A stretch of 21,108 nucleotides of DNA from Propionibacteriaceae bacterium. GTDB lineage: Bacteria; Actinomycetota; Actinomycetes; Propionibacteriales; Propionibacteriaceae. The translations under genes were made by a program, and so were the position numbers. How positions within the stretch are numbered: position 1 is the stretch's first letter; every line of letters begins with the position of its first letter. The notes beneath the pieces were generated by a model. The model did no database searches, was not told the origin of the DNA, and worked only from the letters and a program-made list of their open reading frames with translations. Below, piece by piece: positions 6,404 to 15,200 of the stretch. The stretch lies in NCBI GenBank assembly GCA_031254155.1, contig JAIRVA010000090.1:1-21108 (forward strand), written 5' to 3'.

Positions 6404-6874
6404 GTGCTGTTCGGTATCGATCCGATTCTCACGGGGGAGTTTCTGCGCGCGCTGGACGAGATGGGCCACGGCGATGCGGTGGTGATCGCGGACGCGCACT
6501 TCACCGCGTCGAAGTTGGCCAAGAAGGATCTGCTCGACCTGCCGGGCCTCACGTCGCCCCGCGTCCTCGCGGCCATCCGCTCCGTCCTCGTGCCCGACGA
6601 GTTCGAGCCCTTCCAGCTCGGCCTGATGGCGAGCCCCGAACCCGGGCTCCTCGCCGTCCAGACCGAGCTCATCGCCGCCGCCCAGTTGGGTGACGCCACG
6701 GTCGGGACCGACCCCGGTACCCCCGGCGGCTGCCACGTCCGCCTGCTCGGCCGCCAGGAGTTCTACGACCGGGCCGCGACAGCGGAGCTGATCGTGCGGA
6801 CCGGCGAGACCCGCGTGTACGGCAACGCTCTGTTCTTCAAGGGCGTCACCCCGGTCAACCCCGTACTCCCGTAA
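6404..6874 (+). CDS. RbsD/FucU-family sugar mutarotase
   Basis: This protein of about 156 residues belongs to the RbsD/FucU family, which interconverts anomers of imported sugars (ribose pyranase or L-fucose mutarotase). I chose GTG at 6404 because a full AAAGGAGG lies five bases ahead, and because the protein then begins MLFGIDPILTGEFLRALDEMGHGD, the family's normal N-terminus. An upstream ATG at 6377 overlaps the operator. H22 and D24 in GHGD, D30 in VIADAHF and the C-terminal RVYGNALFFKGV are family hallmarks. Length and the 'VIADAhF' and 'YGNaxFFKGV' forms favour FucU over RbsD, but the substrate is not proven. It is the first gene of the operon; the stop lies 11 bases before the ATPase. 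Confidence 0.88.
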   Translation: MLFGIDPILTGEFLRALDEMGHGDAVVIADAHFTASKLAKKDLLDLPGLTSPRVLAAIRSVLVPDEFEPFQLGLMASPEPGLLAVQTELIAAAQLGDATVGTDPGTPGGCHVRLLGRQEFYDRAATAELIVRTGETRVYGNALFFKGVTPVNPVLP

Positions 6875-6885
6875 AGGCTGGGGCC

Positions 6886-8406
6886 ATGGACTACGATCCC
6901 ACCCTCCTGCTCCAGGTCGAGGACGCCACCAAGTCCTTCCCCGGGGTGATGGCGCTCTCCGGGATGCGCCTCGACCTCCGCCGCGGCGAGGTCCTCGGCC
7001 TGGTCGGCGAGAACGGCGCCGGCAAGTCGACGCTCATGAAGCTCCTGACCGGCATCTACACCCGCGAGTCGGGCAAGTTTTGGCTTGACGGCGAGCCTTT
7101 AGACGTACGGAACCCCCGCGAGGCCGAACAACGGGGTCTCTCGATCATCCACCAGGAACTCAACCTGGTCCCCCACCTCACCGTCGCCGAGAACATCTGG
7201 CTCGGGCGCGAGCCACGGGCCGGCGGTGTTTTCACCCGGCCCGCCGCCCAGATCCGCCGGACCCAGGAACTGCTCGACCGCCTCGGCCTTGACCTTGACC
7301 CGAAAGCCCTGGTCTCCGGGCTGTCCGTCGCCAAGCAGCAGATGGTCGAGATCGCCAAGGCACTGAGCTTCGACGCCAAGGTCCTCATCATGGACGAACC
7401 CACCTCCGCCCTCAACGAGGCCGAGGTGGCAGCCCTCCACCACCTCATCCGGCGCTTCGTCACGCCCACGACGGGCGTTGTCTACATCACCCATCGCATG
7501 GCCGAGTTGACCGCGATCACCGACCGGATCACGGTGATCCGGGACGGGAAGTACATCACGACGACCGCCACCGCGACCACCAGCCTGGACGACGTCATCT
7601 CCCACATGGTCGGGCGCGCGATCGACACCTCGGCCCGCCCCGTCGGGGTCCGCGAGGACCGCGACATCGTCCTCTCGGTGCGCAACCTCCGGGCCAAGAC
7701 GATGGTCCGCGACGTCAGCTTCGACCTCCGCCGGGGCGAGGTCCTGGGCCTCGCCGGGCTCATGGGCGCCGGCCGGACCGAGACCGCCCGCGCCATTATC
7801 GGCGCCGACCCGCTGACCGGCGGGGAAATCGTCCTCCGCGGCCAGCCGGTCACTATCCACAACCCCGCCCAGGCGGCGAACCTCGGCGTCGGGTACCTCT
7901 CCGAGGACCGCAAGAAGTACGGCCTCATGCTCGGACTCGACGTCGCCCACAACATCGCCATCTCCTCCATCGGGGCGCAGTTCACCACCGCCGGCTTCGA
8001 GAAGAAGCACGCGGTCGAGGCCGCCGCCACGCGGATCACCGACCTGCTCAAGGTCAAAACACCGAGCATCTTCCAGCAGACCAAGTCCCTCTCCGGCGGC
8101 AACCAGCAGAAGACCATCATCGGGCGCTGGCTCCTCAAGGACTGCGACATCTTGATCTTCGACGAGCCGACCCGCGGCATCGACGTCGGCGCCAAGGAGG
8201 AGATCTACCAGCTGCTCAACCGCCTGGCCGCCGAGGGCAAGTCGATCATCATGATCTCCTCGGAACTCCCGGAGATCCTCCGCATGGCCCACCGGGTCGT
8301 GGTGATGAGCGACGGCCGGGTGACCGGCGTACTCCCGGCCGCGGAAGCCACCCAAGAAGCGATCATGGCCCTCGCCACCATTTCGGCCGACAAGGAGATG
8401 AGTTAA
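6886..8406 (+). CDS. Sugar ABC importer, double ATP-binding subunit (RbsA/MglA-like)
   Basis: This 506-residue fusion of two ATP-binding cassettes energises a CUT2 (ribose/galactose/xylose-type) importer. The first cassette has Walker A GENGAGKST (41-49), the signature SVAKQQMVEIAKAL, Walker B LIMDEPTSAL and a switch histidine in ITHRM. The second has the degenerate Walker A GLMGAGRTE, the signature SGGNQQKTIIGRWL and Walker B LIFDEPTRGIDVGAKEEIY, exactly the RbsA/MglA pattern in which one site is catalytically weak. Length equals that of E. coli RbsA. The ATG at 6886 sits behind a modest AAAGG. Its TAA shares one base with the ATG of the permease gene (TAATG), showing tight coupling. No truncation is seen. 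Confidence 0.95.
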   Translation: MDYDPTLLLQVEDATKSFPGVMALSGMRLDLRRGEVLGLVGENGAGKSTLMKLLTGIYTRESGKFWLDGEPLDVRNPREAEQRGLSIIHQELNLVPHLTVAENIWLGREPRAGGVFTRPAAQIRRTQELLDRLGLDLDPKALVSGLSVAKQQMVEIAKALSFDAKVLIMDEPTSALNEAEVAALHHLIRRFVTPTTGVVYITHRMAELTAITDRITVIRDGKYITTTATATTSLDDVISHMVGRAIDTSARPVGVREDRDIVLSVRNLRAKTMVRDVSFDLRRGEVLGLAGLMGAGRTETARAIIGADPLTGGEIVLRGQPVTIHNPAQAANLGVGYLSEDRKKYGLMLGLDVAHNIAISSIGAQFTTAGFEKKHAVEAAATRITDLLKVKTPSIFQQTKSLSGGNQQKTIIGRWLLKDCDILIFDEPTRGIDVGAKEEIYQLLNRLAAEGKSIIMISSELPEILRMAHRVVVMSDGRVTGVLPAAEATQEAIMALATISADKEMS

Positions 8407-9431
8407 TGTCCATTTCTGACCTCACCCCGGCACCCACCGCCACCCTCGCCCCCGTCCGGACCGCCCGGGGCTGGCGCGCGCGCCTCCAGCAGATGCTCGC
8501 CGCCGCCGGGCTGCTGATCATCTACCTCGTCTTCACGGTGATCCGGCCCGACACCTTCCCGACGTACTCCAACCTCATGAACATCCTGTTCTCCGCGGTC
8601 GTGATCGGCTGCCTGGCCATGGGGGCCACGCTGGTGATCGTGACGAGCGGGATCGACCTGAGCGTGGGGACCGGGATGGCGCTCTGCGCGGTCATGTCGG
8701 CCACGTTCATCGTGACGTGGGGGCTGCCCATCCCGCTCGGCATCATCCTGACGCTGCTGTTCGGCGCCTTCATCGGGTTCATCAACGGTACGGCGGTCAC
8801 CCTGCTCGGCCTGCCGCCCTTCATCGCCACCCTGGCCATGATGATGATCTGCGGCGGGCTCGCCCTCGTCATCTCCAACGTCCACCCGATCTACTTCGAT
8901 TCCACCCTCCACGCCTCGTACCTCTGGCTCTCGACGGGCGTCATCATCCCCGGTTCGGCCTTTCCGAACGCGATCATCATCCTGCTGCTCGCGACGGCCG
9001 TGGCGTACGTCGTCTTCAACAAGACGATCCTCGGGCGGTACGACGTGTCGATCGGCTCCAACATGGAGGCGACCGCGCTCTCCGGCATCAACGTCAAGAA
9101 GTGGCTCGTCATCATCTACGCGACCGCCGGGGTCTTCACCGCGCTCGGCGGTATCATGATCTCGGCCCGGCTCGGCTCGGCGCAGCCGGCCACCGGGTCG
9201 GGGTACGAGTTGCAGGCCATCGCGGCCACGGTCATTGGCGGTACGTCGCTCTCGGGGGGCAAGGGCTCAATTATCGGTACGCTGATCGGCGCCCTCATCA
9301 TCTCCGTCATCAACAACGGCCTCCAGATCATCATGGTCCCCCAGCAGTGGCAAAACGTCATCCTGGGCGCCGTCATCGTCATCGTCGTCTTCATCGACCA
9401 ACTGAGAAACCGGCAGGCCACGAGCCGCTGA
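8406..9431 (+). CDS. Sugar ABC importer permease (RbsC-like)
   Basis: This 341-residue membrane subunit of the BPD_transp_2 family forms the channel of the CUT2 importer as a homodimer. A cytoplasmic N-terminus of about 35 residues precedes eight to ten hydrophobic segments. The family motif GATLVIVTSGIDLSVGTGMALCAV lies near residues 76-100, and the segments beginning LGLPPFIATLAMM and IAATVIGGTSLSGGKGSIIGTLIGA match RbsC/XylH, including the cytoplasmic ATPase-coupling loop ahead of them (FNKTILGRYDVSIGSN...ALSGINVKKW). The start overlaps the ATPase stop. A 44-bp gap with AAAGGAGA leads to the binding-protein gene. The family assignment is firm; the exact sugar is not. Confidence 0.94.
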   Translation: MSISDLTPAPTATLAPVRTARGWRARLQQMLAAAGLLIIYLVFTVIRPDTFPTYSNLMNILFSAVVIGCLAMGATLVIVTSGIDLSVGTGMALCAVMSATFIVTWGLPIPLGIILTLLFGAFIGFINGTAVTLLGLPPFIATLAMMMICGGLALVISNVHPIYFDSTLHASYLWLSTGVIIPGSAFPNAIIILLLATAVAYVVFNKTILGRYDVSIGSNMEATALSGINVKKWLVIIYATAGVFTALGGIMISARLGSAQPATGSGYELQAIAATVIGGTSLSGGKGSIIGTLIGALIISVINNGLQIIMVPQQWQNVILGAVIVIVVFIDQLRNRQATSR

Positions 9432-9475
9432 CAAGCGTACCTACAGCAAACCGCACTACAACAAAGGAGAAAGAT

Positions 9476-10477
9476 ATGCGGAAACCAATCGCGGCACTTG
9501 CCGCACTAGCCATGTGTGCGGCCCTCGCGGCCTGCAGCAGCAATGACGGCGGCGGGGCGTCGACCACTGGTGGTACCTCGACCGGTGGTGCGAGCACCAC
9601 CGGCGCCAAGCCCTTCATCTCCATCGTCTCCAAGGGCTTCCAGCACCAGTTCTGGCAGGCCGTGAAGTCGGGCGCGGAGCAGAAGGCCACCGAACTGGGC
9701 GTCGAGATCGAGTTCGTCGGACCCGCCTCCGAGACCGAGGTCGAGTCCCAGATGACCATGCTCGACAACGCCCTGGCGAAGAAGCCGGCCGCCCTCGGGT
9801 TCGCGGCGCTCGACTCCAAGGCGGCGGCGAGCACGCTCGACAAGTTCAAGGCGGCGGGCATCCCCGTGATCGCCTTCGACTCCGGCGTCGACTCCGATAT
9901 CCCGCTGACCACCGCGGCAACCGACAACAAGGCAGCGGCCAAGGAAGCGGCCAAGCAGATGTGCGCGCTCATCAACAACAAGGGCAAGGTCGGGATGATC
10001 GTCCACGACCAGACCTCCAAGTCCGGCATGGACCGTCGCGACGGCTTCCAGGCCGGCATGGCGGCGTACTGCCCCGATGTGACCGTCCTCGAGCCGCAGT
10101 ACGGCGCGGGCGACCAGGCCAAGTCGGCTGACATCGCCAAGGCCATCATGGCCGCCAACCCCGACATTTCGGGCATCTTCGGCTCCAACGAAGGCTCGGC
10201 CATCGGGGCCCTGAAGGGCGTTGAGGAGGCCGGCATGTCCGGCAAGGTGCACCTCGTCGGCTTCGACTCCGGCAAGGCCCAGACCGACGCCATCCGCGCC
10301 GGGACCATGGACGGCGCCATCACCCAGGATCCCGTCGGGATGGGGGCCGCGGTCGTCCAGGCCGCCGTCGACGCCATCAACGGCAAGACCCTGGCGAAGT
10401 TCATCGACACCGGATTCTACTGGTACACCAAGGCCAACATCGACGATCCCAAGATCGCCGCGGTACTATACGACTGA
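9476..10477 (+). CDS. Sugar ABC importer substrate-binding lipoprotein (RbsB-like)
   Basis: This 333-residue lipoprotein of the Peripla_BP_4 family captures sugar outside the membrane and delivers it to the permease. The ATG at 9476 follows AAAGGAGA; a frame open far upstream is the shadow of the permease gene. The N-terminus MRKPIAALAALAMCAALAAC is a type II signal peptide with lipobox LAAC, and C20 is the lipid-modified residue. A Ser/Thr/Gly linker follows, then two Rossmann-like lobes. Typical segments are ISIVSKGFQHQFWQAVKSGAEQKA, GFAALDSKAAASTLDKFKAAGIPVIAFDSG, GIFGSNEGSAIGALKGVEEAG and VHLVGFDSGKAQTDAIRAG. The ending, GFYWYTKANIDDP, is common in ribose- and galactose-class binding proteins of Gram-positives. 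A strong terminator follows 16 bases after the stop. Specificity cannot be read from the sequence. Confidence 0.94.
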   Translation: MRKPIAALAALAMCAALAACSSNDGGGASTTGGTSTGGASTTGAKPFISIVSKGFQHQFWQAVKSGAEQKATELGVEIEFVGPASETEVESQMTMLDNALAKKPAALGFAALDSKAAASTLDKFKAAGIPVIAFDSGVDSDIPLTTAATDNKAAAKEAAKQMCALINNKGKVGMIVHDQTSKSGMDRRDGFQAGMAAYCPDVTVLEPQYGAGDQAKSADIAKAIMAANPDISGIFGSNEGSAIGALKGVEEAGMSGKVHLVGFDSGKAQTDAIRAGTMDGAITQDPVGMGAAVVQAAVDAINGKTLAKFIDTGFYWYTKANIDDPKIAAVLYD

Positions 10478-10493
10478 TTGAGTCATGAGCGAG

Positions 10494-10518
10494 GGGGCCA
10501 ACCAGGAGGGTTGGCCCC
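10494..10518 (+). terminator. Rho-independent terminator of the sugar operon
   Basis: GGGGCCAACC (10494-10503), loop AGGAG, GGTTGGCCCC (10509-10518): a perfect 10-bp stem followed by TTTGCATTTTCT. It lies between the binding-protein stop (10477) and the LacI-family start (10550), so the regulator is probably expressed at a lower level by read-through or from its own promoter. Confidence 0.85.
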
Positions 10519-10549
10519 TTTGCATTTTCTGACGTACGGAAAGGGCCAG

Positions 10550-11548
10550 ATGGTCACCATTTACGATGTCGCCAAACGGGCCGGGGTGTCCCCGGCGACC
10601 GTGTCGCGGGTGTTCGGGGGGCAGACGCCGGTGACGGCCAACCGGGCCGCCGCCGTCCAGGCAGCGGCGGCCGAGTTGGGGTTCGTCCCCAACCGCAACG
10701 CCCGGCGGCTGCGGACCTCGTCGTCCGAGATCATCGCCATGATGGTACCCGACATCGCCAACCCCTTTTACATGTTGCTGACTCGCGCGGTGGAGGATGT
10801 CGCGCGGGCGGCAGGCTACTCGGTCATGCTGTGCAACACCGACGAGGACCCGGCGCGCGAGCAGGAGTACCTCCGGGTCGCGGCGAGCGAGCCCGTCGCC
10901 GGGATCATCATCACGCCGGGGGCCGGGACGGATCTCGGGTGGGCGCTCACGCGCGGGGTACCCGTCGTCTGCGTCGACCGTCACCCGCCCCGGCGCGTGA
11001 CGGATGCCGTCGTCGTCGACAACACCGAGTCGGCGGCAGCGGCCACGCGGCGGCTGTACGAGGCCGGGTATCACCAGCTCGCCTGCATCACCGGCCCCGA
11101 CACCATCGAGACCTCCAACGCGCGGCTGGGCGGGTTCGCGACGGTCGTCCGGTCGGTGACCGGGGCCGAGCCCGACCCGGCGCTGATTCTTAGGGCACGG
11201 TACGTCCTGGACGCCGACGGCGAACGCGCCGCCGCCCAACTCATGGCGCTGCCCGACCCGCCGGACGCGATCTTCGCGGCCAACAACCGCTTGGCGACGG
11301 GGACGCTGCGGGCGCTGCACCGGCTCGGCCTGCTCCCCCCCGCGGTGGGGCTGGTGTCGTTCGGCGGGCCCCCGTCCGTCCTCTTCACCCCGCCCGGTGT
11401 GGTCGTCACGTACCTCCCGACCCGCGACATCGGTACGACGGCGGCCCACATGCTGCTCGAACGCATCGCCGGGCTGGACATCCCGCCGCGGTCCGTCACC
11501 CTGCCCGTCGCCATGGAGGACCCCGCCGGGGACAACCAGCAGTGGTGA
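10550..11548 (+). CDS. LacI/GalR-family transcriptional regulator
   Basis: This 332-residue repressor probably controls the sugar operon directly upstream. The start at 10550 gives MVTIYDVAKRAGVSPATVSRV, a textbook LacI-family helix-turn-helix (residues 3-24), with GGAAAGG just ahead; a frame open from 10478 would add 24 unlikely residues across the terminator. The hinge helix NRNARRLRT lies near residues 45-53. The rest is a periplasmic-binding-protein-like effector domain (IIAMMVPDIANPFYMLLTRAVEDVARAAGYSVMLCNTDED...) that should sense a sugar. The palindrome at 6378-6391 fits this class of DNA-binding domain. It sits 72 bp after the binding-protein gene, behind the terminator. The effector is unknown but is likely the transported sugar or a derivative. 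Confidence 0.93.
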   Translation: MVTIYDVAKRAGVSPATVSRVFGGQTPVTANRAAAVQAAAAELGFVPNRNARRLRTSSSEIIAMMVPDIANPFYMLLTRAVEDVARAAGYSVMLCNTDEDPAREQEYLRVAASEPVAGIIITPGAGTDLGWALTRGVPVVCVDRHPPRRVTDAVVVDNTESAAAATRRLYEAGYHQLACITGPDTIETSNARLGGFATVVRSVTGAEPDPALILRARYVLDADGERAAAQLMALPDPPDAIFAANNRLATGTLRALHRLGLLPPAVGLVSFGGPPSVLFTPPGVVVTYLPTRDIGTTAAHMLLERIAGLDIPPRSVTLPVAMEDPAGDNQQW

Positions 11549-11599
11549 CCGGGGATACCCGCTACCCCGTTCACAAGGTAGTACGGCTTCCCCGACAGA

Positions 11600-11905
11600 C
11601 TACTTCGTGGCGGTGCGACTATTGAGTACCTCGTCACCGCGCCGGTCATGGAGAACAGCTAGCACCATGACCTCGTCGCCGACGTAGACGTACCACACGC
11701 TGTGCGGAAACGCCCGCAAGTGTCGCCGCCGAAGTCCATGCCGCCCGACCGCACCAGACTCGGGGTAGCGCTCGATGGAGTCGAGGGTCTGTTCCAGCGC
11801 TGCCAGGAAACGAGGCACCTGGCGCGAGCCGATTGTCCGGTACCAGGCAGTGATGTCGTCGATGTCAGCGAGGGCGGCATCAAGCAGTACGACGTGAACC
11901 GCCAT
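11600..11905 (-). CDS. RelE/ParE-family toxin
   Basis: This 101-residue protein has the RelE/ParE toxin layout: an N-terminal strand and long helix (VVLLDAALADIDDITAWYRTIGSRQVPRFLAALEQTLDSIERYPESG), then a beta-sheet (RRHLRAFPHSVWYVYVGDEVMVLAVLHDRRGDEVLNSR). The FPHSVWYVYVGDEVMVLAVLHDRR segment is the classic 'fPy.iyY.v.gd.v.ilav.H.rR' signature. RelE members cleave mRNA on the ribosome, while ParE members poison gyrase; which applies here is not readable, though pairing with a TIGR02574-type antitoxin is common for the broader ParE-like group. The gene starts two bases after the antitoxin stop, so the pair is one transcript. The last residues are non-conserved. Confidence 0.88.
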   Translation of the reverse strand: MAVHVVLLDAALADIDDITAWYRTIGSRQVPRFLAALEQTLDSIERYPESGAVGRHGLRRRHLRAFPHSVWYVYVGDEVMVLAVLHDRRGDEVLNSRTATK

Positions 11906-11907
11906 GT

Positions 11908-12144
11908 TTATCCAGCGGGTTGATCAACATACTTGGCCCGGATCGTCCCCAGGGCGTCCCGCCAGGGCCAGACCCGACCCGGGTTGGCCCGGTGGACCTG
12001 ATAACGCTCCCACGCCACCTGCGCACTTGCATCCACGGGCAGGGGGTCCACCGACGGCAGGGAGTCCCACAGACTCTCCACGAGGTCGAACCGCTCCTCC
12101 TCACTGAGTTGGAGCGCGGCTTCGGTGACTTCGCTGACTATCAT
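11908..12144 (-). CDS. Addiction-module antitoxin (TIGR02574-like)
   Basis: This 78-residue protein is the likely antitoxin of the RelE/ParE-like toxin that follows it. The N-terminal segment VSEVTEAALQLSEEERFDLVESLWDSL matches the 'putative addiction module component' family (short acidic helices with L-s-x-x-E-R-x-x-L-x-x-x-L-w-x-S-L). The C-terminal part, with WERYQVHRANPGRVWPWRDALGTIRAKY, contains the 'R...p....W..v...i' pattern of the same group. The antitoxin gene comes first, then a two-base gap and the toxin. The ATG is six bases after a TAGAGT box and has no ribosome binding site, so the message may be leaderless. The module lies between the sugar regulator and the large surface protein. 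Confidence 0.82.
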   Translation of the reverse strand: MIVSEVTEAALQLSEEERFDLVESLWDSLPSVDPLPVDASAQVAWERYQVHRANPGRVWPWRDALGTIRAKYVDQPAG

Positions 12145-12150
12145 GAGTTC

Positions 12151-12156
12151 ACTCTA
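12151..12156 (-). promoter_or_regulatory. -10 element TAGAGT of the antitoxin-toxin transcript
   Basis: On the minus strand TAGAGT fits TANNNT and is followed by GAACTC (six bases) and then the antitoxin ATG, so transcription should begin at the start codon. No -35 at standard distance is visible; TTGACG is present but only 9 bp upstream. Confidence 0.45.
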
Positions 12157-12227
12157 TCGTCCCCACGTCAAACCCGATCCGGGCCCCTCCCGCTTGATGA
12201 CCAAGTCCCACGCGGCCATACCGGTCG

Positions 12228-12244
12228 GGGCCGCGTCCCGGCCC
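12228..12244 (-). terminator. GC hairpin downstream of the large surface-protein gene
   Basis: GGGCCG-GGACG-CGGCCC on the minus strand is a perfect 6-bp stem, 12 bases after the stop codon of the surface protein. There is no T-run after it, so it is at best a weak or Rho-assisted terminator. It lies between this gene and the antitoxin gene, which is read in the same direction. Confidence 0.4.
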
Positions 12245-12256
12245 GTGTCAACTTGA

Positions 12257-15200
12257 TTATCGTTGGGCCCGACGTGTCTGCGACCGGACGAGCCCGAAAC
12301 CGCCCGCCCCGAGGCCCAGGGCCAGGAGGGCGCACCAGGCCACCGCCGGGTTCATCGGCACGGTACCACCCGTGGGGGCGTGGACGACCGGGGCTGGAGT
12401 CGGGGTACCCGTCGGAGTCGACGTCGGGGTACCCGTACTCGCAGTCCCGGTCGGGGCCGGTGTCGTCGGGGTACCCGTACTCGTCGGGGCCGAACTCGTC
12501 GTACTCGTCGTACTCGTCGGCGAAGGAGACGTCGGCGTACCCGTACCCGTCGGGGTACCACCCGTGCTCGTCGGCGTACCCGTGGTCGGCGTCACCGCTT
12601 CGAACGTCACGTCTCTCGTCTCCATGACCATCCCGTCGTACAGCGCCTGCACCCGGTACGTCCCGGGTGTCCGCGAGGTCAGCGTGGCCGCGAACACACT
12701 CGCCACGACCCGCGTGGGACCCGACACCGTCACCCCCGTCGGCGTGATGCTAAAGCTCACCTTGCTCAGATCGTCCTGCGCCGCCCCACAGGGGATAGCA
12801 GTGTTGAACGTTGCCGTGATCGCGGTGCCATCCGCCGGCGCGGTGTCCGCGTCGAAATACAACCAGTGCAGCGGCGGCATGCAGTCCGGCCCCGCCACGA
12901 ACGTCACCGGTACCGAGCTGCTCACCGAGCGCGAGCTCGTGATCGCGTACGTTCCCGGCTGGTTGGCCGTGACCCGGATCGAGCAGACACCCGTCTCGTC
13001 GGTCACGCACGACGAGACGCCATCCACGGCGGTGAGACCGGCGGCGAGTTCGAAATTCACATCAACGCCCGCAACCGGGAGGTCGCAGGTGATCGCCGTC
13101 GCGGTCACCGTCGCGTTCGAGCCCACCACAAAATCGCCGCCGGGAGTGACCGTCAGCGTCGCCACGTCGAAGGGCGAAACGATGCACGGTGCCGGTGCCG
13201 ATGTGAACACCACGACCTGCGGCGACCCATAGTTCTCGCCGTCGTAGGTCGTCTGGACGGTGTACGCTCCTGGCGTACTCGATACCAGCGTGGCACTGGC
13301 CGTCTCCGCCGAGATCGGTTCCGGGGCGGTGGCCGTCACCCCGATGGGCGCGACCGTGAACCCCACCCGGCTGATGTCGTACTTCGACACCACCTCGCAG
13401 CCTCCGGGTATCACCGCGAACGTCACAGTCATGGCGTCCGTCCCGTCCGCCATGGCCACGGTCTTGTCGAACACCGTCGAGATGGAGTCCACCACTGCGG
13501 GGCAGTTCTCCCTCTCGAAGGTCACCACCGTACCCGAGCCCGAGATCTCCTGACCGTTGACATAGGCGTTCACCGTGACAGTGCCCGCCACCTGGGAGTT
13601 CAGAGTCACCGTACAAGTGCCGGTGTCGTCGGTCCGGCAGACGCTGCCCAGCGTGCCCGCACTCGCCGTGAACGACACGTCCACCCCGGACATGACCACG
13701 CCCGTCGTGTCCTTGACCAGCGCGGTCACCGTCACCGGCTGGTTGAGGTACGCGAGCTGCGGGCTCACCGTGATCGAGGACTCGACCGGGTCGGGTCCGG
13801 GCACGTACGCCGTGACCACCGGAGTGGGCGCGGAGCAGATGGCCTGGTCGGGAGAGTTGACATCCGCCACGCAGGCCCGCAGCTGATAGCCCACGTCACC
13901 CGCCGTGACGGCGTAGGCCGGCCCGGTCGCCCCGGCAACGGTGGTCACAGTCGCGCCCGAGACGCGCTGCCAGGACATCACCAGCGTCGCGTACACGGCG
14001 AGCGGATCACCCGTGCCAGCCGTCGCCGTCAGGGTCGACCCGACGGTCGCCTCACCGGCGAGCGTCACGTCGTGGACGGCCGCGATCTTGGCGACCGCCA
14101 GCGTCTTGGACGTCGACAGGTAGCCGGGCGCTGCAGCGGTCACCGTCACGGAGAGGTACGGCGCGAGGTCGGCGGCGGTCAGCGTGTACACCGGGTTGGT
14201 CGCACCGGGGATGGCCACGCCGTCACGGTACCACTGGTAGGTGAGCGTCGCCGTGGCCGGCGTCACGCTCGGGCGGAACACCTCCACCGTCCCGCCGACG
14301 GTGAGGTCGGCCCCGCCGCTCAGGGTACCCATGGTGACCGCCACGGCGGGCGGTCCCGCCTGGAAGGTGACCGACCGGGCAGTGGCGATGGTCGCCCCGT
14401 CGTACGTCGCCGTCACTGTAAACATCTCTGCCACCTGGGAGGTGAACGTCACCTTGTACGTACCGTCGGCGTTCGGCGTCACCGCCGACGCCGTCACGTA
14501 GGACGACGACGGGGTGACCTTGATCAGCGCCGGGTCACCGGCCACCGTTTGACCGGCCGCGGTCTTCAGCGTCACCGTCCCCGTCCAGTAATCCGTCGCC
14601 GCGTTGCCGTTCGCCACCGGGGCGCCGGAGGCGGCCGATGTGGTCGGGGTGACGGTGAACAGCGAGTTGGCCACGTCCACCACCGGTACCGACGGCGTGA
14701 ACGTGATCGACAACGGGGAGTTCTGGATCGACATGATCCCCTGCAAGCTGCTGACCACCTGCGCGCGCACGGTCATCGTACCGGCGACCCTGCTCGTGAG
14801 GTCCACCGTCGCGTTCCCGTCGGAGTTCGTCAGCGCCTGTATCTCCGTCTGGCCCTCGATCGTGGCGCCGCCCTCGACGGCGAAAGACACGAGGGTGGGT
14901 CCCGTCGGCCCCGACGCCTCGTACCCCGGCAGGCACCGGACGTCGAGCGTGACCGTCTCGCCCACGGTCGCCACCAGCCGGTTGGCCGAGAGGCTCAGGC
15001 AGGCCAGCCGTTCGTTGTCAACCGAGATGATCCCGAAGTTCATCGGCAGGTCGGTCAGCCCCGACCCGTTGGCCACCTTGGCCGAGCCCGCGACCGTCAC
15101 CGAGGCCGTCGCGTCCCCCGAGTTCGCGGAGAAGCTCGCGGTGTACGTACCGTCGCCCTGGTTCTGGGGTGTGGAAACCGTGACCGCGGACGACGACGCC

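Noticed and set aside
8717..9475. Longer start for the sugar-binding protein
   Set aside because: It overlaps the permease gene out of frame. The lipoprotein signal and ribosome binding site define the ATG at 9476.
10527..10543. TTTCTGACGTACGGAAA as an autoregulatory operator of the LacI-family gene
   Set aside because: Only the outer four pairs and one inner pair match, the centre is not CG-symmetric, and it does not resemble the perfect operator at 6378-6391.
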